Source: Juglans regia
Taxonomy: Eukaryota > Streptophyta > Magnoliopsida > Fagales > Juglandaceae
DNA: 64,000 nt
Assembly (NCBI RefSeq): GCF_001411555.2
Contig: NC_049911.1
Coordinates: 36,407,340 to 36,471,339, forward strand
Reading direction: 5' to 3'
Position numbers and translations under genes: made by a program
Shown: in pieces, positions 11,841-24,500 of the stretch
How the letters are laid out: the number at the start of each line of letters is the position of its first letter
How positions within the stretch are numbered: position 1 is the first letter of the stretch
The notes under the pieces: model-generated
Databases searched by the model: none
What the model saw: only the letters and a program-made list of their open reading frames with translations
What the model was told of the DNA's origin: nothing

Positions 11841-12303
11841 CTTCGTGTCATTCTTAGATAAATGAAGTTAATGGGATGAAATAACCAGGGCTTACCTCAT
11901 TGATGGTGTGTCATGTTACGTACGTACGTGTAGATATATGTCTCACGTAATTTCGCCGTACCTTTTTCTTTCTTCCAACACATGGATTTGATTTCAACGG
12001 CCTCTTCCTTGCGAAGAACAAAGACCAAGCTTTCTTACTAACTTCCAGAGAGAGCAGCCAATAAATAATTGGTCTCTCTTCAATCGATCGATCGATATCG
12101 ATCTTCGTGTACGTTCCTTGAACCAAACTAGTACGTGCTGCATCCCTTGAAGTACCATTAACCATTCATGATTGTCGGTGAGATTATTATTCAGGTACGT
12201 GTAGATCAAGGATTTCTAGCTCTAACTAGTATTCTATTTTACCCCAACAGTCTTAGTTCTTAATCATATTGATCAATTTCATTCAGTTGCGATCTGATCG
12301 AAC

Positions 12304-13829
12304 ATGGAAGCGCAGATGAGTACCACTTCTAATGATCAAAAGGTAATTTTCCTTAATTCTTGCTGCTGCTTGATTAATTTGCTGTGTCCATGTCATAAAA
12401 ATGGGCAATTAATCTTGCTTTTGTTTTTTGTCATGGACGTTCTTCGTTTTACTTGTTATATATTCTTCTGAAAAAAAAATAAAATAAAAGAGCTAATGGA
12501 AAAGATGTTCCTCGATCCAGGCCATGGAAACTCTCCAAGCAAACTCTGAGAGTTTGCGAAAAGAGAATGAAACTCTAAGATTCATGCTTGGCGTTATGAA
12601 CAGAAAATGCAATATTCTTCAAGCCCGTCTTCAAGCTAGAAAGGCAGAACAAATAATGGACATCAATTTAACTCATCAAAGCGGCTCAAACAACGAAACA
12701 AATTACAAGAAAGCACGGACACAGTTTCCGGCACCTAATAGTACATCACGAATCTTAGTGAGAGCTGATTCTCTGGACAATAGCCTAGTAAGTATATATA
12801 GTTCTATATATATATATGTTTATAATTAATTATATTGTAATTCGTCAAACTTGTTATGATATGTGTCTTTATTATATTATACAATATTAATCCTCGATCG
12901 TGAATTAATTCGATCAGATAGTGAAAGATGGCTATCAATGGAGGAAATATGGGCAGAAGGTTACTAAAGACAACCCATCACCCAGAGCTTATTTCAGGTG
13001 TTCCATGGCTCCTGGATGCCCCGTCAAGAAGAAGGTATAATATTTATAAATTTCATCTCTAAATTAGTAATTATTTTAAGATTTAAAGATCAGCCTTTGG
13101 CCTCATGTATAAAGTCGACTTAAATGTCAAGCTAAAAAAAGAAAAACGGGTGACGTTTTGATAAAAGAAATAATTAGCTTGCTATATAGATAGCTATAGG
13201 GCATTGCAACGTCGACGTTGTAATTTCGGAACATAGACTGCGTACAAAGAGTGCTTGATACGTACAGTGTTTTGTGCGCACACGCATCTGCAAAAGCTTC
13301 GGAAACTACGTTGTAATTGGTAACATGTTGTAGTCAATACCGAAACATTAATAATAATATATATATATAACAAGTTGTTGTGTAATTTAATGCCAGTAGT
13401 TAGACGTACATTTCTTCGATCCTTCTGATATGATCGTGATTCATGATCCCTGCCCTTCATCAGGTACAAAGATGCGTGGAAGATAAGAATGTTCTTGTCG
13501 CAACCTACGATGGAGAGCATAACCATGATGCTAATGCTAATTCTCATGATGTCGGGGATCAGTACTCTTTATCTTCATCAGATCGTATTGGAGTGGCCAT
13601 GACGAGCTCAAATTCAATGCATGATATTTCTAATCATAGCCCATTTCGACCAGCTATCGCCCTTGATCTCAGTCTCTCTGGGCCAAACAAAGAAAATCGA
13701 AGAAATTATGTGGAAAAAGACCATCAAAACAACTACTACAATAAAATTGAAGAATGCGTGGCCTCTTTGACTAAAGATCCTAACTTCACCGCATCTTTGG
13801 CTGCAGCAGTTGCACGCTCCATGTATTAG
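12304..13829 (+). CDS. WRKY transcription factor, group IIa (WRKY18/40/60-like)
   Basis: Exons 12304-12342, 12521-12787, 12918-13034 and 13464-13829 join in frame to a 262-residue protein with GT-AG introns. Exon 2 encodes a leucine zipper with residues L18, L25, L32, M39 and L46 exactly seven apart, the dimerisation region of group IIa. Exon 3 carries WRKYGQK (residues 110-116) and Cys130 and Cys136; exon 4 gives His160 and His162, so the finger is C-x5-C-x23-H-x-H, that of group II. The intron inside the domain, before VQR, is the usual group IIa position. The C-terminal [15 protein letters not shown] stretch is typical of WRKY40 relatives. Such nuclear proteins bind W-boxes (TTGACY) and tune defence and ABA responses. 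Exon 1 codes for only 13 residues and lacks the N-terminal LDLN-type motif common in the family. A polyadenylation-like AATAAA lies at 13,979. Confidence 0.93.
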
Positions 13830-14150
13830 CCACCCACCAGCCTAAATTACCAAAGCTTTGAAGTGATCGATCAACATCATACATGATCTTTGTAACTGTA
13901 AAGAGATGAAAATAGCCTGGAATCTGTGCTTAATTAAGAGTGATAGTGTTCTTTTGGGTGTTGATTAATAGTGTTGAGAATAAAGTTTCATCCTTGTAAA
14001 GATAAAATATGGAGGGATAAAGGGAAAAGGGCACTTGTGTTTGCTATAAAGTTTGGGTTCATCATTTTTCTATTCAACTGATTCACAAAGTGCCTCCGTT
14101 ATTTATTCATAACGCCAATCTCTTTAGAATGAAGGGGTGATATCCGTATG

Positions 14151-14275
14151 AAAAATTCTTCTTATCAATCACTATTCATCAACCACACCCCACATCCCAC
14201 ACCCTATGAAAAAGTTATAGGTGTGGAGTGTAAGAGTAAATAGTGACTGATGCATAATATTCCTCTATTCTCATA
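14151..14275. mobile_element. Foldback MITE
   Basis: The left arm contains atcaatcactattcatca and ccacaccctat; the right arm contains ataggtgtgga and taaatagtgactgatgc, together forming a long imperfect hairpin around gaaaaagtt. No ORF. It lies about 320 bp beyond the WRKY stop codon. Confidence 0.6.
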
Positions 14276-14920
14276 TATACTACAAATATATAGGTATGTT
14301 ATGACACATCTTTTACTCGAGAAAACCATTGTCTGGTCTCAAAAGGGCCACATTAATTATAATTAATCAGAAGGCTCAAAAATGAAAACAGAAAATAGGT
14401 TTTGTGTTTATAAAACTACACAAGGCTGACGAAATTTATAAACTTCAATCGATAATACCCATGCATTAAATAAAACCTTTAAAAGAGTATCAATATTAGT
14501 ACCTTAATCTCCAACTTTTGATTAAGCAGGAATTTTCTCTTCACTTATACTCTCCTTTGTTTATACATCAATGATAAAATTGCGTTTTCCACGAGTGTTG
14601 AAATGGTTTAGATGGAAACTTATTCTGATAGGTGTTCACCACCAAAGCTTGATAATTTCATAACCTTAACTATTTATTTGTTTTTATCTAATTTCTTCTT
14701 TCTGCCAAAAAACACGTTTTAAAAGCAATATATATAAATATATATATATATATCAACGCAAACCGTTTTCTCTACACGCATCCAAATGATATTGAACATA
14801 GTACATACTTGCTTTTCAAAATAGTGGCTTTGATACTGCAAAACTTCCATACCGCTTGCTTTTTAAGATGATGAATATTGCCCTTTCCAGTCATCTTCAT
14901 AACAATATATATATACAAAA

Positions 14921-15072
14921 ACTCTACGTGCAGTCACTTTTACATACTCTTTGCATACTCTATTAATGTGATTGACTGCATCACTTTTTTTAATATAAAA
15001 GAACTGTTTTGACCAATCACATCAATAAAATGTGCAAAGAGCTGTACGCAAAAGTGATTGTATACAATAGAA

Positions 15073-15074
<2 letters not shown>
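14921..15074. mobile_element. Foldback MITE in AT microsatellite
   Basis: The left arm (actctacgtgcagtcactttt, then catactctttgca and attaatgtgattg) pairs with the right arm (caatcacatcaat, tgcaaagagctgta, aaaagtgattgtat) over most of its length. It is bordered by (AT)n runs on both sides, consistent with insertion into TA-rich DNA. It has no ORF. The extended hairpin could template small RNAs if transcribed. Confidence 0.65.
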
Positions 15075-15103
<29 letters not shown>

Positions 15104-15557
15104 CAACATTTACATCCTTAACATTCCAAAGAATACACACAAACAATATTGATGAACCAGGAGCGGGGTTGGTAAGAGCATATCACAAGTGGCTCATCGA
15201 AAGGGACTCGTCAGCTCCGGCATCACTGCTCCAAAAAACAAAAACAAAAAAACAAAAAACCGCTTAGGATAATAAAACAGACATAAATTTCAAGATTCTT
15301 ATGCTAAAACATGTTTCAAAACAGGAAAGGAGGCGACGTATAGGGCTTACTGCTTCAAAATAAATCTCTCCCAGCAGACACCACCCGCATTCCATTAATT
15401 GCTGATTTGTTATTCCATAGGATTAAACATTCTCTATGTCATCAATATCAGTGCTGCTGGTTGTAGTTTGTATTCTCAGTCCCCTAAGGGTTTTCGTCCA
15501 GCAGCAACTAGGTTATGTTATGTTGGTCAGGTGAATGTAGTGTTAATGATGCTTTGA

Positions 15558-18500
15558 TCAATTAATGTTGCCATTCCTGATGGTAATGCGCATAATGTGT
15601 ACGGGCTCCTTTTTGTTTGTAAATAACATCAGCTTCTCACTTTCTTTCTCCTTCTCTGCTCTCTTCTTTTCAAGCTCAATATACTTGCAGTTTTCCTCGT
15701 GTGCTCGTACAAACATCCTCACAAAGTTGAGCAGAGTAGATACGACTAAGTCATGACAAATAAAAGCAAAGATAGTAAATGATATTTCCTTAGAAAGGAA
15801 AAGGCCAATATGCTAAATAGGATTCAGAAATGTAAAAGCAATAGATCATATCCACCAAACAGATTCAGAGATTACTACAGCTTGGCATGAAGAGGATTCA
15901 AGAAATGTAAAGTACATCAAGCTAATAACTATTGATGGGCACTGATTTTGAGAAATTCTAAAAGCTAATATAAATTAACCATAATATGCAATTAATTGTT
16001 CCTCAAATCAATAGGAGCATGTTTAGGAACATCGCTGAAACTGTTAGTAATTGACTGCTACTGATTATCAGAGAAACAAAAGGGTTGAAAGGTATTCAGG
16101 AGAATTATTAAGTATAAATAATTCATCATTAATGCATTAAGAGCTTCTTCTTCTTTTAGATTTTCTTTCACTTCTTTTTCCTACTGCAGTTTGGACAGTT
16201 TTTTTTTTTTTTTTGGAATAACTCTCGGCAACTGTGCACCAGCTGGAAATTGAACCTTTGAACAGAAATAAAGCCAGCAAAAGGTGTTAAGGCCAAAAAT
16301 ACCTTGCTCAAATGGACAACGTGCTGGATCTTCCCCAAAATAAAGAGCCAGTGCATCTGCATTTCTACCCTGAAAGCTTCTAAATTCAGAAATGTCTAGT
16401 AATGCTTCTGTACCGTCTTGCAAGCACCGCATTAACCCAATTCCAATCAAAATGAGCTTGATACGTACCGCACTAGAATAAAGTGAACCCAAAGACCTCA
16501 CCTCAGCTTCAGCATAACTAAGGAACTCCTTTATAATCTGAATATTTCCCAATGAAGGATTTAATATTAATGAGTGAATTAATTGTAATCATAAAAATCA
16601 AGGAAAATACAGTAATTTAAATTCAAAAGCAGGTTTCAACAAACAGAGTGTTTAAACAGGAACCCTTAACAGACATGTCAACTAGAACTTATTATGTTCA
16701 TGATCCTTCATCCAGTAAAGCAGAAAATACTCCAATTTCCCACTCTAATATGAGATAGGAAAGTTTACTGGCGATAGGTCAGTATGAAGCGATTCATCGT
16801 TCATTAGGTATGCTTGATAGATCATCAAAATGCTATGAATGGAATAAAAAGTTGGTTCATTTAAATGGTTGAAATAAATAACTCCCCTTCCCTGCATTTC
16901 AGAACCTAAATACAGCCAATGAGAAATGTATTTTATATGTGTTAGTTGGCCTAAGCTGTAAGATTACTGCTGGGCTGGGGCTCAGCCTCCAGATTGTATG
17001 TAAAATAAGTTTCTGCCTCATACAGGTCGGCCAGAGACTAAGGAGATTTGGGAGAGATGGGGAGACTCAGCAGCCACCAATCAGGGCTTGGATAAGTCTT
17101 GAAGTCAGAACCCTTCAAAATCTATAGTTAGACAAGAAGTAAAAAAAATCAGTCAAGTTCACAGCTGAAACATAAGGCCTCATTTGTTTGACCGATTACT
17201 TAAAGATATTATTGAAATTTCTATTATAGAGAAGTCAATGAGGGCTAGCCCAGACGAACCTCTTGTTTCTGTAAGAATAGGGCAAAGGTTAAATACTGAG
17301 TTCAAGATGCACCGGGAGTAAGTTCTTTTTTTCTAAGATGTATTTATCATGACAAGACTTTCATGACCTCATGTTTAATCTTATTACCATGTATGTAATG
17401 TAATATGATATTTTATGACTGTTTCGGCTTTCAGTTATAGTCAACATGGGTGACTGATTTTGAGTCAAGGAACTCAACTACTACAGGGAACATCTTCTGA
17501 TTCCTCGCTTTCAAGATCAGTGGCAGGAAAATATTAAATTTATGTCCTAAGTCCTAACCACTTCCCCTCCTTTTGAACACAATGATTTTAACTACCCAAG
17601 CCTGGGAAAAATGTTTATTTACTTTTTTTCACTCTGAACGTGGAACAACTTTGATCAGGAGTCTCTACTAAATACATGCAGTCGCACTACCTTTCAAAAG
17701 GAGAAACTTTAGAGGGGAACCTTGGGCTTGTTGGAGGCAATATATACTCTACTTCCGCTCTTCCTGGGCGTTCTTTCATTACCAATCTCCTAAAGAAATT
17801 GTTGATAATGACTCTTTCAACTACATTCACTTGCCACAAGATTGAATGAAATGAAATAGAAGATAATCTTTCTGAAAAGGAAATGGGGTTTGATTAACTC
17901 CGGTACTTTTCATCTAGGAACTAGACTCTGATCCATAGGAAAATAGAAAGGCGGTCTAGGGAAAAAAATGAAAAGTCCATGGAGAAGAATTGTTGCACAA
18001 ATTACAAAATAAAAATAAAAATCATATCTTAGACAGGCTTTAGAAAGGTAAGGGATGATATTGGTCTATCACAAGGGGTCCAGCTAATATACTTTCAGTT
18101 CCTCGAAAGCATATTGCATGCTACAAATCAATGCATCCATCAGCTGAAGGAAAATAATGCAGAAAGAACTCAAAGAAGCTTCAACAAAATATATGAATCA
18201 CATATGCAGCTGATGCATAGAATACCTTGCAAAAGTTATTAGATACATGCCCGTCATTTTCCGAGGCAGTCAATTCCTGTATAACCTTCTCCAGTCCCTT
18301 ACTAATGGCCTGCATTTCCTCGGCCAAATATTTCAATTGTATCTGCATGGTAATGAAGCTTTAGATATTAGCTACAAAGACATAGGATACGGGGCATTAA
18401 TTGTTTCCACAAGATCGATACCAAAAAAAAAATATAAACAAAACAAAAGAAAAATAATACCTTTGTTGAAGCCTCCAAATTCACAAGGTCTTTTGAAAAA

Positions 18501-21500
18501 TCTAGAAGTTCTGGCAACTTTTCAGCGAGTACCTACAGATTTTCAAGCAGGAATAGATTATTAATAAGTAGATATGATTTTACCCCAAGCGAAGTGTGCA
18601 GAAGTGCCAATTTTTCAATGCTGACTGAGCTGGAGAAGCAAAAAGAGTAGAACGAGACCAAAGTCATGGAGGGGGGGGGGGGGGAGAGGAGGAGAAAATC
18701 ACAGAAGATGTACCCAGTTATCAATCAAGTGATTAGATCCCTAGACACCTTGTAACATAAAGTTACCTTACATATGACCTGGTGGTGCAAAAGGGTCCAC
18801 GTAGTAAAATGTAGTAAAATCAACTTCAGAGTAGGTCTTACCTCTCCACCATTGAATCAATTCAACCATGGACAAAAGCTTTAACTCATCATGCTAGTAA
18901 ATTTTTAATGATACAGGACTAGCTCCTTGTAAGGAGACTCAAATAATCATATATTCTAAAATAATTGTTATCGTCTTATCCTCTCCATCCAAATGCTCTC
19001 TCCATTCAGCTGAACCAGCTTTAACAGCATGGCAAATGATTGTGAAGACATGCCAAATGATGAAGAAAAGATTCAAACTTTTTGGTCTTAACCTTACCCA
19101 AGAGACACCTTTGTCTGTGGGAACTTAAAGTGGATGCTCATTTAATTAAAAAAAAAAAAACTCAAAAGCGACAATTACACATGAAATTAAGTCAATGGAA
19201 GAGCTTGCAGAAAAGATGGGCATAAACAGAAATGAATGAAAAATATTCTACCTTACAAAGATAATGCATGAGAGTCATCTTGTTATTCTGGGCTCGTGTA
19301 TCGGTGAGTTTAAGGAGGCTATCCAATCGAAATCCAATTGCAGAACCTGCAGCAATAATGTCATAAATTTATTGAAAGAAGCATAGTTAAAGGTAAACGT
19401 TGACAGCTGGTACTTTTAGGGAAAAAGTACTACACGATAGATAAATAAATGTTAACAAACAAAAATATACACGCACACGCAAATGTTTAGTAAGAAAATA
19501 CACAACTAAATATATAAGCCATTCCAGATTTGAGCTCCTAGCCATGAGTTCATGGTTCAAACACAAAGCAGCATCACTTGAAATGACCCATATGATTGCA
19601 GGTCTGAACAACCGAAGGATGGAGATATTGGCACCAAATTCAAGCAATATCTACCGATAGAAAACTAAAATAAAGCAGTTAAGGGGAATCGTTTGGTAGA
19701 TCTCAGCCACGTTTCAATATGAATATATAGGTCGCAAAAGGCCAACAACTTGAGGATACACTATTTTCCAAGGGTTTGCTTTTTGCATTCCCATTAGACC
19801 CAGGATATGGTCACCTGATAGCTATCTTTCAGGGGAAGATGGGTTTTTTTTTTTTTTGACTTGAGGTTCTACATTTTCTGTCTTTTCAAATGACAAACCT
19901 ATATCACATACCATTTCAAACTCAAGTGACTTTATCACCACTGCTATGGCTCTTTTCATATATAAGTTCTTGTATACGGTATCATTGTACTTCCAAAATT
20001 AATATGCCTTGAGATGATGCCCAAGTACAAGACGCTAAAAAGGAATTTCCGCTCACCTCTTGCTGTTCCATGGTTCAAAGCATTACCCAGCGAAAGAATG
20101 GTTTGCATGATTCTTTTCAACTTGACTGAATTTCTGATCTGATAAGCACAATAGTGAAAATGACGTCAGGTATGAACTTTTTCACAAAAAGATTTTAAAG
20201 ATACAAGACAATGGAATGTGAAAAAGTAGCTCGCCTCTTCAGATGCAGAATTGACAACATTCAAATTATTTCTAAGATCAGAAACCTGTGAGAATACACG
20301 GGAAGGGCTAAAGTAAAGAAAAAGGACACCCAACAGCAACATAAAGCATGTAGAAAAATGATAAATATATGATCATCTGACCTGAGCACGAAATTGTATC
20401 TTAAAGGAGAAAACTCTCAGCTTTGACTCTACCCGTGGCACTTTCATCAATTCTAAGAAGAACTATCAGGAAACAAGCAAGTCAGTTATTCAGAGTGTGG
20501 TGGAAAAAGACAGAACTGAGATATTTATGAAGTTCATGACAATTCAAATATTAATATGAAAAAAAATATATCAATACAGAAATAGGACTTCGAGTTGAAT
20601 GGTAAGCTCATAAATATGCAATTGACAGGTCTTGGAAGATCATCCATATATCTTCTTTCCTCATATGATATCAATTGACGAAAAGGATGATTGATGTACA
20701 ATTCAAGACCAACATCTTGCCCATTCAATTGGAATGGAGGCATCAGCCATGCTATGTAAAGAATAACTTATATGTCAGAAACTATGAAAAAAAAAAGATA
20801 GAATCCAAAAAGATAGAATCCCCATACCTGTTCACATTTTCCCAAGTTTTCCTTATCTCCAACATAACCCTGAATATTAAAGCGTGATGATAACACAAAA
20901 GCAACATAAGAAAATATCAGCACACTGTACTCAGGAAATTGAGATAAAATATTCAGTGGGTACAATATGCAGACATGAGGACTAGAAAATTTAAACTGAA
21001 AGAAAAGGCCCAATACCTTTAGTAATTCTATCTCTTCTTTCGTTGGACAGAATTTTATGAGGTTCTCAACCTGATCAACATCTAGCGCTGATTCATCCAA
21101 GGCAAGGACTGAACTCTAAAAAAGGTCAGGGAAGCAATAAGGTAAGAGGCCTAAATGAAGACCTGTTTATTGACTTGGATATCGGATATCACTTTCAAAC
21201 ATCTAGGAGTGGTAAATATAAGCTTCTGTAAGCTCTTCAGATAAAAAGTGTTCAATTGTTTATCTTTGCCCGTGATTGTGTCTCCAGAAAGTTATGTTCA
21301 AGATTCAAGTCAAGAGATACTAAAAAACATAAAACAAACATTACATAAAGTTTAGAACAAAGAAACCATGTATTTGAGGTGGACACCGGATTAAAAATTG
21401 AGCAGCATATGCAGGACCACAACTCAGGGAAAAAGACATGCATAAATAAAAATGAACAAGCTGGAAACTTAGATATTTGGCTTTTCAAAACTGTAACACA

Positions 21501-24500
21501 TATATAGCCATACAAAATCTCGAGTTCAACACAACTATTGAAGAAGCATTTATGTAAAAATAAATACCATAAGGTGTAGCATACCACTAATTCTGGCAAT
21601 GGGACTTTAACTTTTGTGAGCATGATTTCACAATTATATGCTCGCCTTAGCTCAATCTGCAAGAACCAGTAAATTCTCTGTTGTTAAATTAGAGGTTCCA
21701 TCAATGCCTTTTGGAAGAACCAAACATATTGAAATTGGCTGTCATTTCATTCAATAAAGATTCTGACTAAAGATATATCTAAATCATTTGTAACATCTGA
21801 AGACCGACTTGCAGATATGTTTACAAAGTCTTTAGGTCGTAATCGGTTGGAGTTTTTCTATCGGTAAATACGAATTTTATTAAAAAAAGGTGAAGCCAAG
21901 TCCACGGGAATCGGATGGAGTTTATCTGTTCCAGGTTGGGTTTATACACTCAAACTTGAGGGGGAGTGCTAAGGAAAGAAATCCTTGTGGTAAATGTTTA
22001 CAAGCACCCACATCATAAAGTATTACGCACAAGGGTGTACTGGTCAATTTCATTGTTAGAGCATCTCTGCATTTACTCTCATTTTTTGCAAACCCTAGTC
22101 CTGACATATACAAATATAAGGAAGAGAGATCATGCAATGTAAAACGTAAAAATGTAATTAAAGATTAAGACCCACTAGTTTCTAATTAAGCAAATTCGAA
22201 ATGTGTTAGAGTAATGATGATAATCACTTCAATCTTCAACCCAAATCTCTGTATTCTGTTATGGTCTCATATGATTTTATAATGGTTGGCCGGCGAATCA
22301 GCACTACTACTTAGTTTTGTTTAATGAGAAGTTATGGCATGAAAACCGTTATCTTATCAAAAACAGAAAGATTACAGGGGGAAAAAAAAGAGAGAGCTTC
22401 TTGGTAGCTGGGGGAAAATACTGCATTTGACATTAAAACTCATTAAAAAAATGAAGTTCTCTTCTGCCCCACCCAAAATAAATTAGATACAACTACACAT
22501 AAATTAGATACAACTACATTGGGGAGCTTCACTACACTTCAAACTAACTTTTTAACAACTAACCAATTTGATCGCTTAACTTTTTCTTAATTATTTATTG
22601 GATGGTCACTTAAACCCATCCAACTATAAGAGTTGGAAAAGGAAATTCTGTGGTTTTTCTTTCTTTCTTTCTATCCTTTTTTCAAGCCCGTATAGTCCAA
22701 CCCCGGCACAGCCCCTTGAGGAAAATTACCAGCCAGAACCAGGTAAAGCCTGGTCATTTCACAGTATTTTTATGTCATGCCAGCTCAAAGTGTAAAAAAA
22801 TAGTTTTGAGCCAATGAAATGGAAAGAAATTACAGTAAGCTCCATCCTAAGAGAATTCAACACTAACCAGCTGAGCCTTTTCAAGCTTTGATCTGGAAGC
22901 ACGACAATTTGATTTTCCACCAGTGCTTCCATGTTCGGAATTTGGAACAACTGCAGAGAAAAGACTCTCAAGCTCTGACATGTCAAAATCTGGAGCCCTG
23001 GCACCGATAAGAAAGAATATGAACAATAAAATGTCCGTGAGAATCATAGGACTGAAAAGACTTCTTAAACAGTGAGGGAAAAAATGGTTGACAGAGAAGA
23101 TGCCTACTTGGAAGTTTCATCAGCTTTCTGTGCCTCAGCCCATAAACTTCCTTGCATGGCTCGTGTCAACTTTAACCAATGATATGGTTTCAGATTGGTC
23201 TTTTTAGCAGAGGCTTGATTTCTGGGATTTGCACGTGATACACCCCATCCCTTTGAACTGAATGTAGAACCAGAAGGCGGTCCAGGAATTGGAGGCACTC
23301 CAGTAGCTCCAGAGTTCAACTTTGGAGAGGCACGACCAGCTTTTGTCAACCCATTGGAAAAGGGAGCTGGAGGGGGTGGTACAGGCGGAACATGAGCAGA
23401 ATTCTTTGAGGAAGAATCATTCAGGGCAGAATTAGGAGGAGGAGGAGGTGATGGTGGTGCCAAAGATAGTTTAGTAGGACCTGAGGCAGGCCTGGAGCCT
23501 GGAAGAGGTGGAGGCAGTGGGGGGGCAGATGTAACTGCTGTGTTCTTCTTCACACACACTGCAGAATGAACATCACAAGCATGTGAAGAAGGAATTGCAG
23601 GGGGTGGAGGATGGGAACCTGAAAATGAGGTCTTGAGAGATGATGGAGCTGTTCCCGAAAGTGGAGGTGGAGAGGATGGGAGATTTGAAAATGAGTTTTT
23701 TATTGTGGAAGATGGGGATGTTACAGACAAAGAAGGGGGTAGGGGTGGGGGTGGGGGTGGGGAAGGGGGAGTTGAAAATGAGTTATTGACAGATGGAGAT
23801 GGAGAAACCCCAGAAAAAGGAGGGCAAGGGGGAGGGGGCATTGAACGAGGACTTTTAAGAGCATAGAATGGAGACGCCCCAGCAAAAGGAGTGGGTGGAG
23901 GATGGGGGGGAGGGAATGATGACTGAATAGTGGTCCCAGGATGTTGAGTAGGCGAAGAATCTTTGGCACTTGAAATCGGTAGAGGCACCGACAGAGAGGG
24001 AATAGCTGCAGAAGTATTGCCGATATTTATAGGAGCATCAATTGAAGATTCTATTGAGAAAGAAGGGAGTGGAGGTGTCAGCTTTGAAGGAATGGGTATG
24101 TTACTCAGCTGTACAGGTTTCATTAAATTTGAAATAGAAGGAGCTGAAGAAGCAGAAGTTAAAGCTACTGTCACCGCATGCTTGACTTCTTCACTATTAG
24201 ATGCAGCATGATCATGCAACAAAGCTGTAATTCCAAGGGCCGAGGGTGCACTATGGTATCTTGATATAGGTACAGGGGAGCCTTGCAAAGAATTAGAATA
24301 TGAAGCTGGAGCTGGAGCTGATAGGGAAGTTGGAGGTCCTCTTTGGGAGATGATCTTAGATTTTGCAGGCCATTGGAAAGTGAACTGCAACTCTGGAGCT
24401 TCAATCTTCTTCCTAACTGAATTAGAATCGAGCCATGAATCTAAAGAGGGTATAGACTGTTTTGCCTGAGCCATCAATGTGAGATTCCTGTTGTTTTGTT

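Larger units (their letters stand above)
13830..15557. other. Convergent intergenic spacer, WRKY/formin
   Basis: The 3' ends of the WRKY (+) and formin (-) genes face each other here. Apart from two foldback elements (14,151-14,275 and 14,921-15,074) and AT microsatellites at about 14,729-14,752 and 15,075-15,103, I see no gene. The last few hundred bases before 15,558 are probably formin 3' UTR. Confidence 0.6.

Noticed and set aside
1..12300. CRISPR-like or tandem direct-repeat array
   Set aside because: Repeats here are transposon modules, microsatellites or tandem internal units; there are no regularly spaced repeats with unique spacers, and the genome is a plant nuclear one.
18670..18684. 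Poly-G tract as a regulatory signal
   Set aside because: It is intronic and most simply a slippage-prone homopolymer.
23633..24211. Plus-strand Gly/Glu-rich ORFs opposite the formin
   Set aside because: These are antisense shadows of the Pro/Ser-rich FH1 coding exon.
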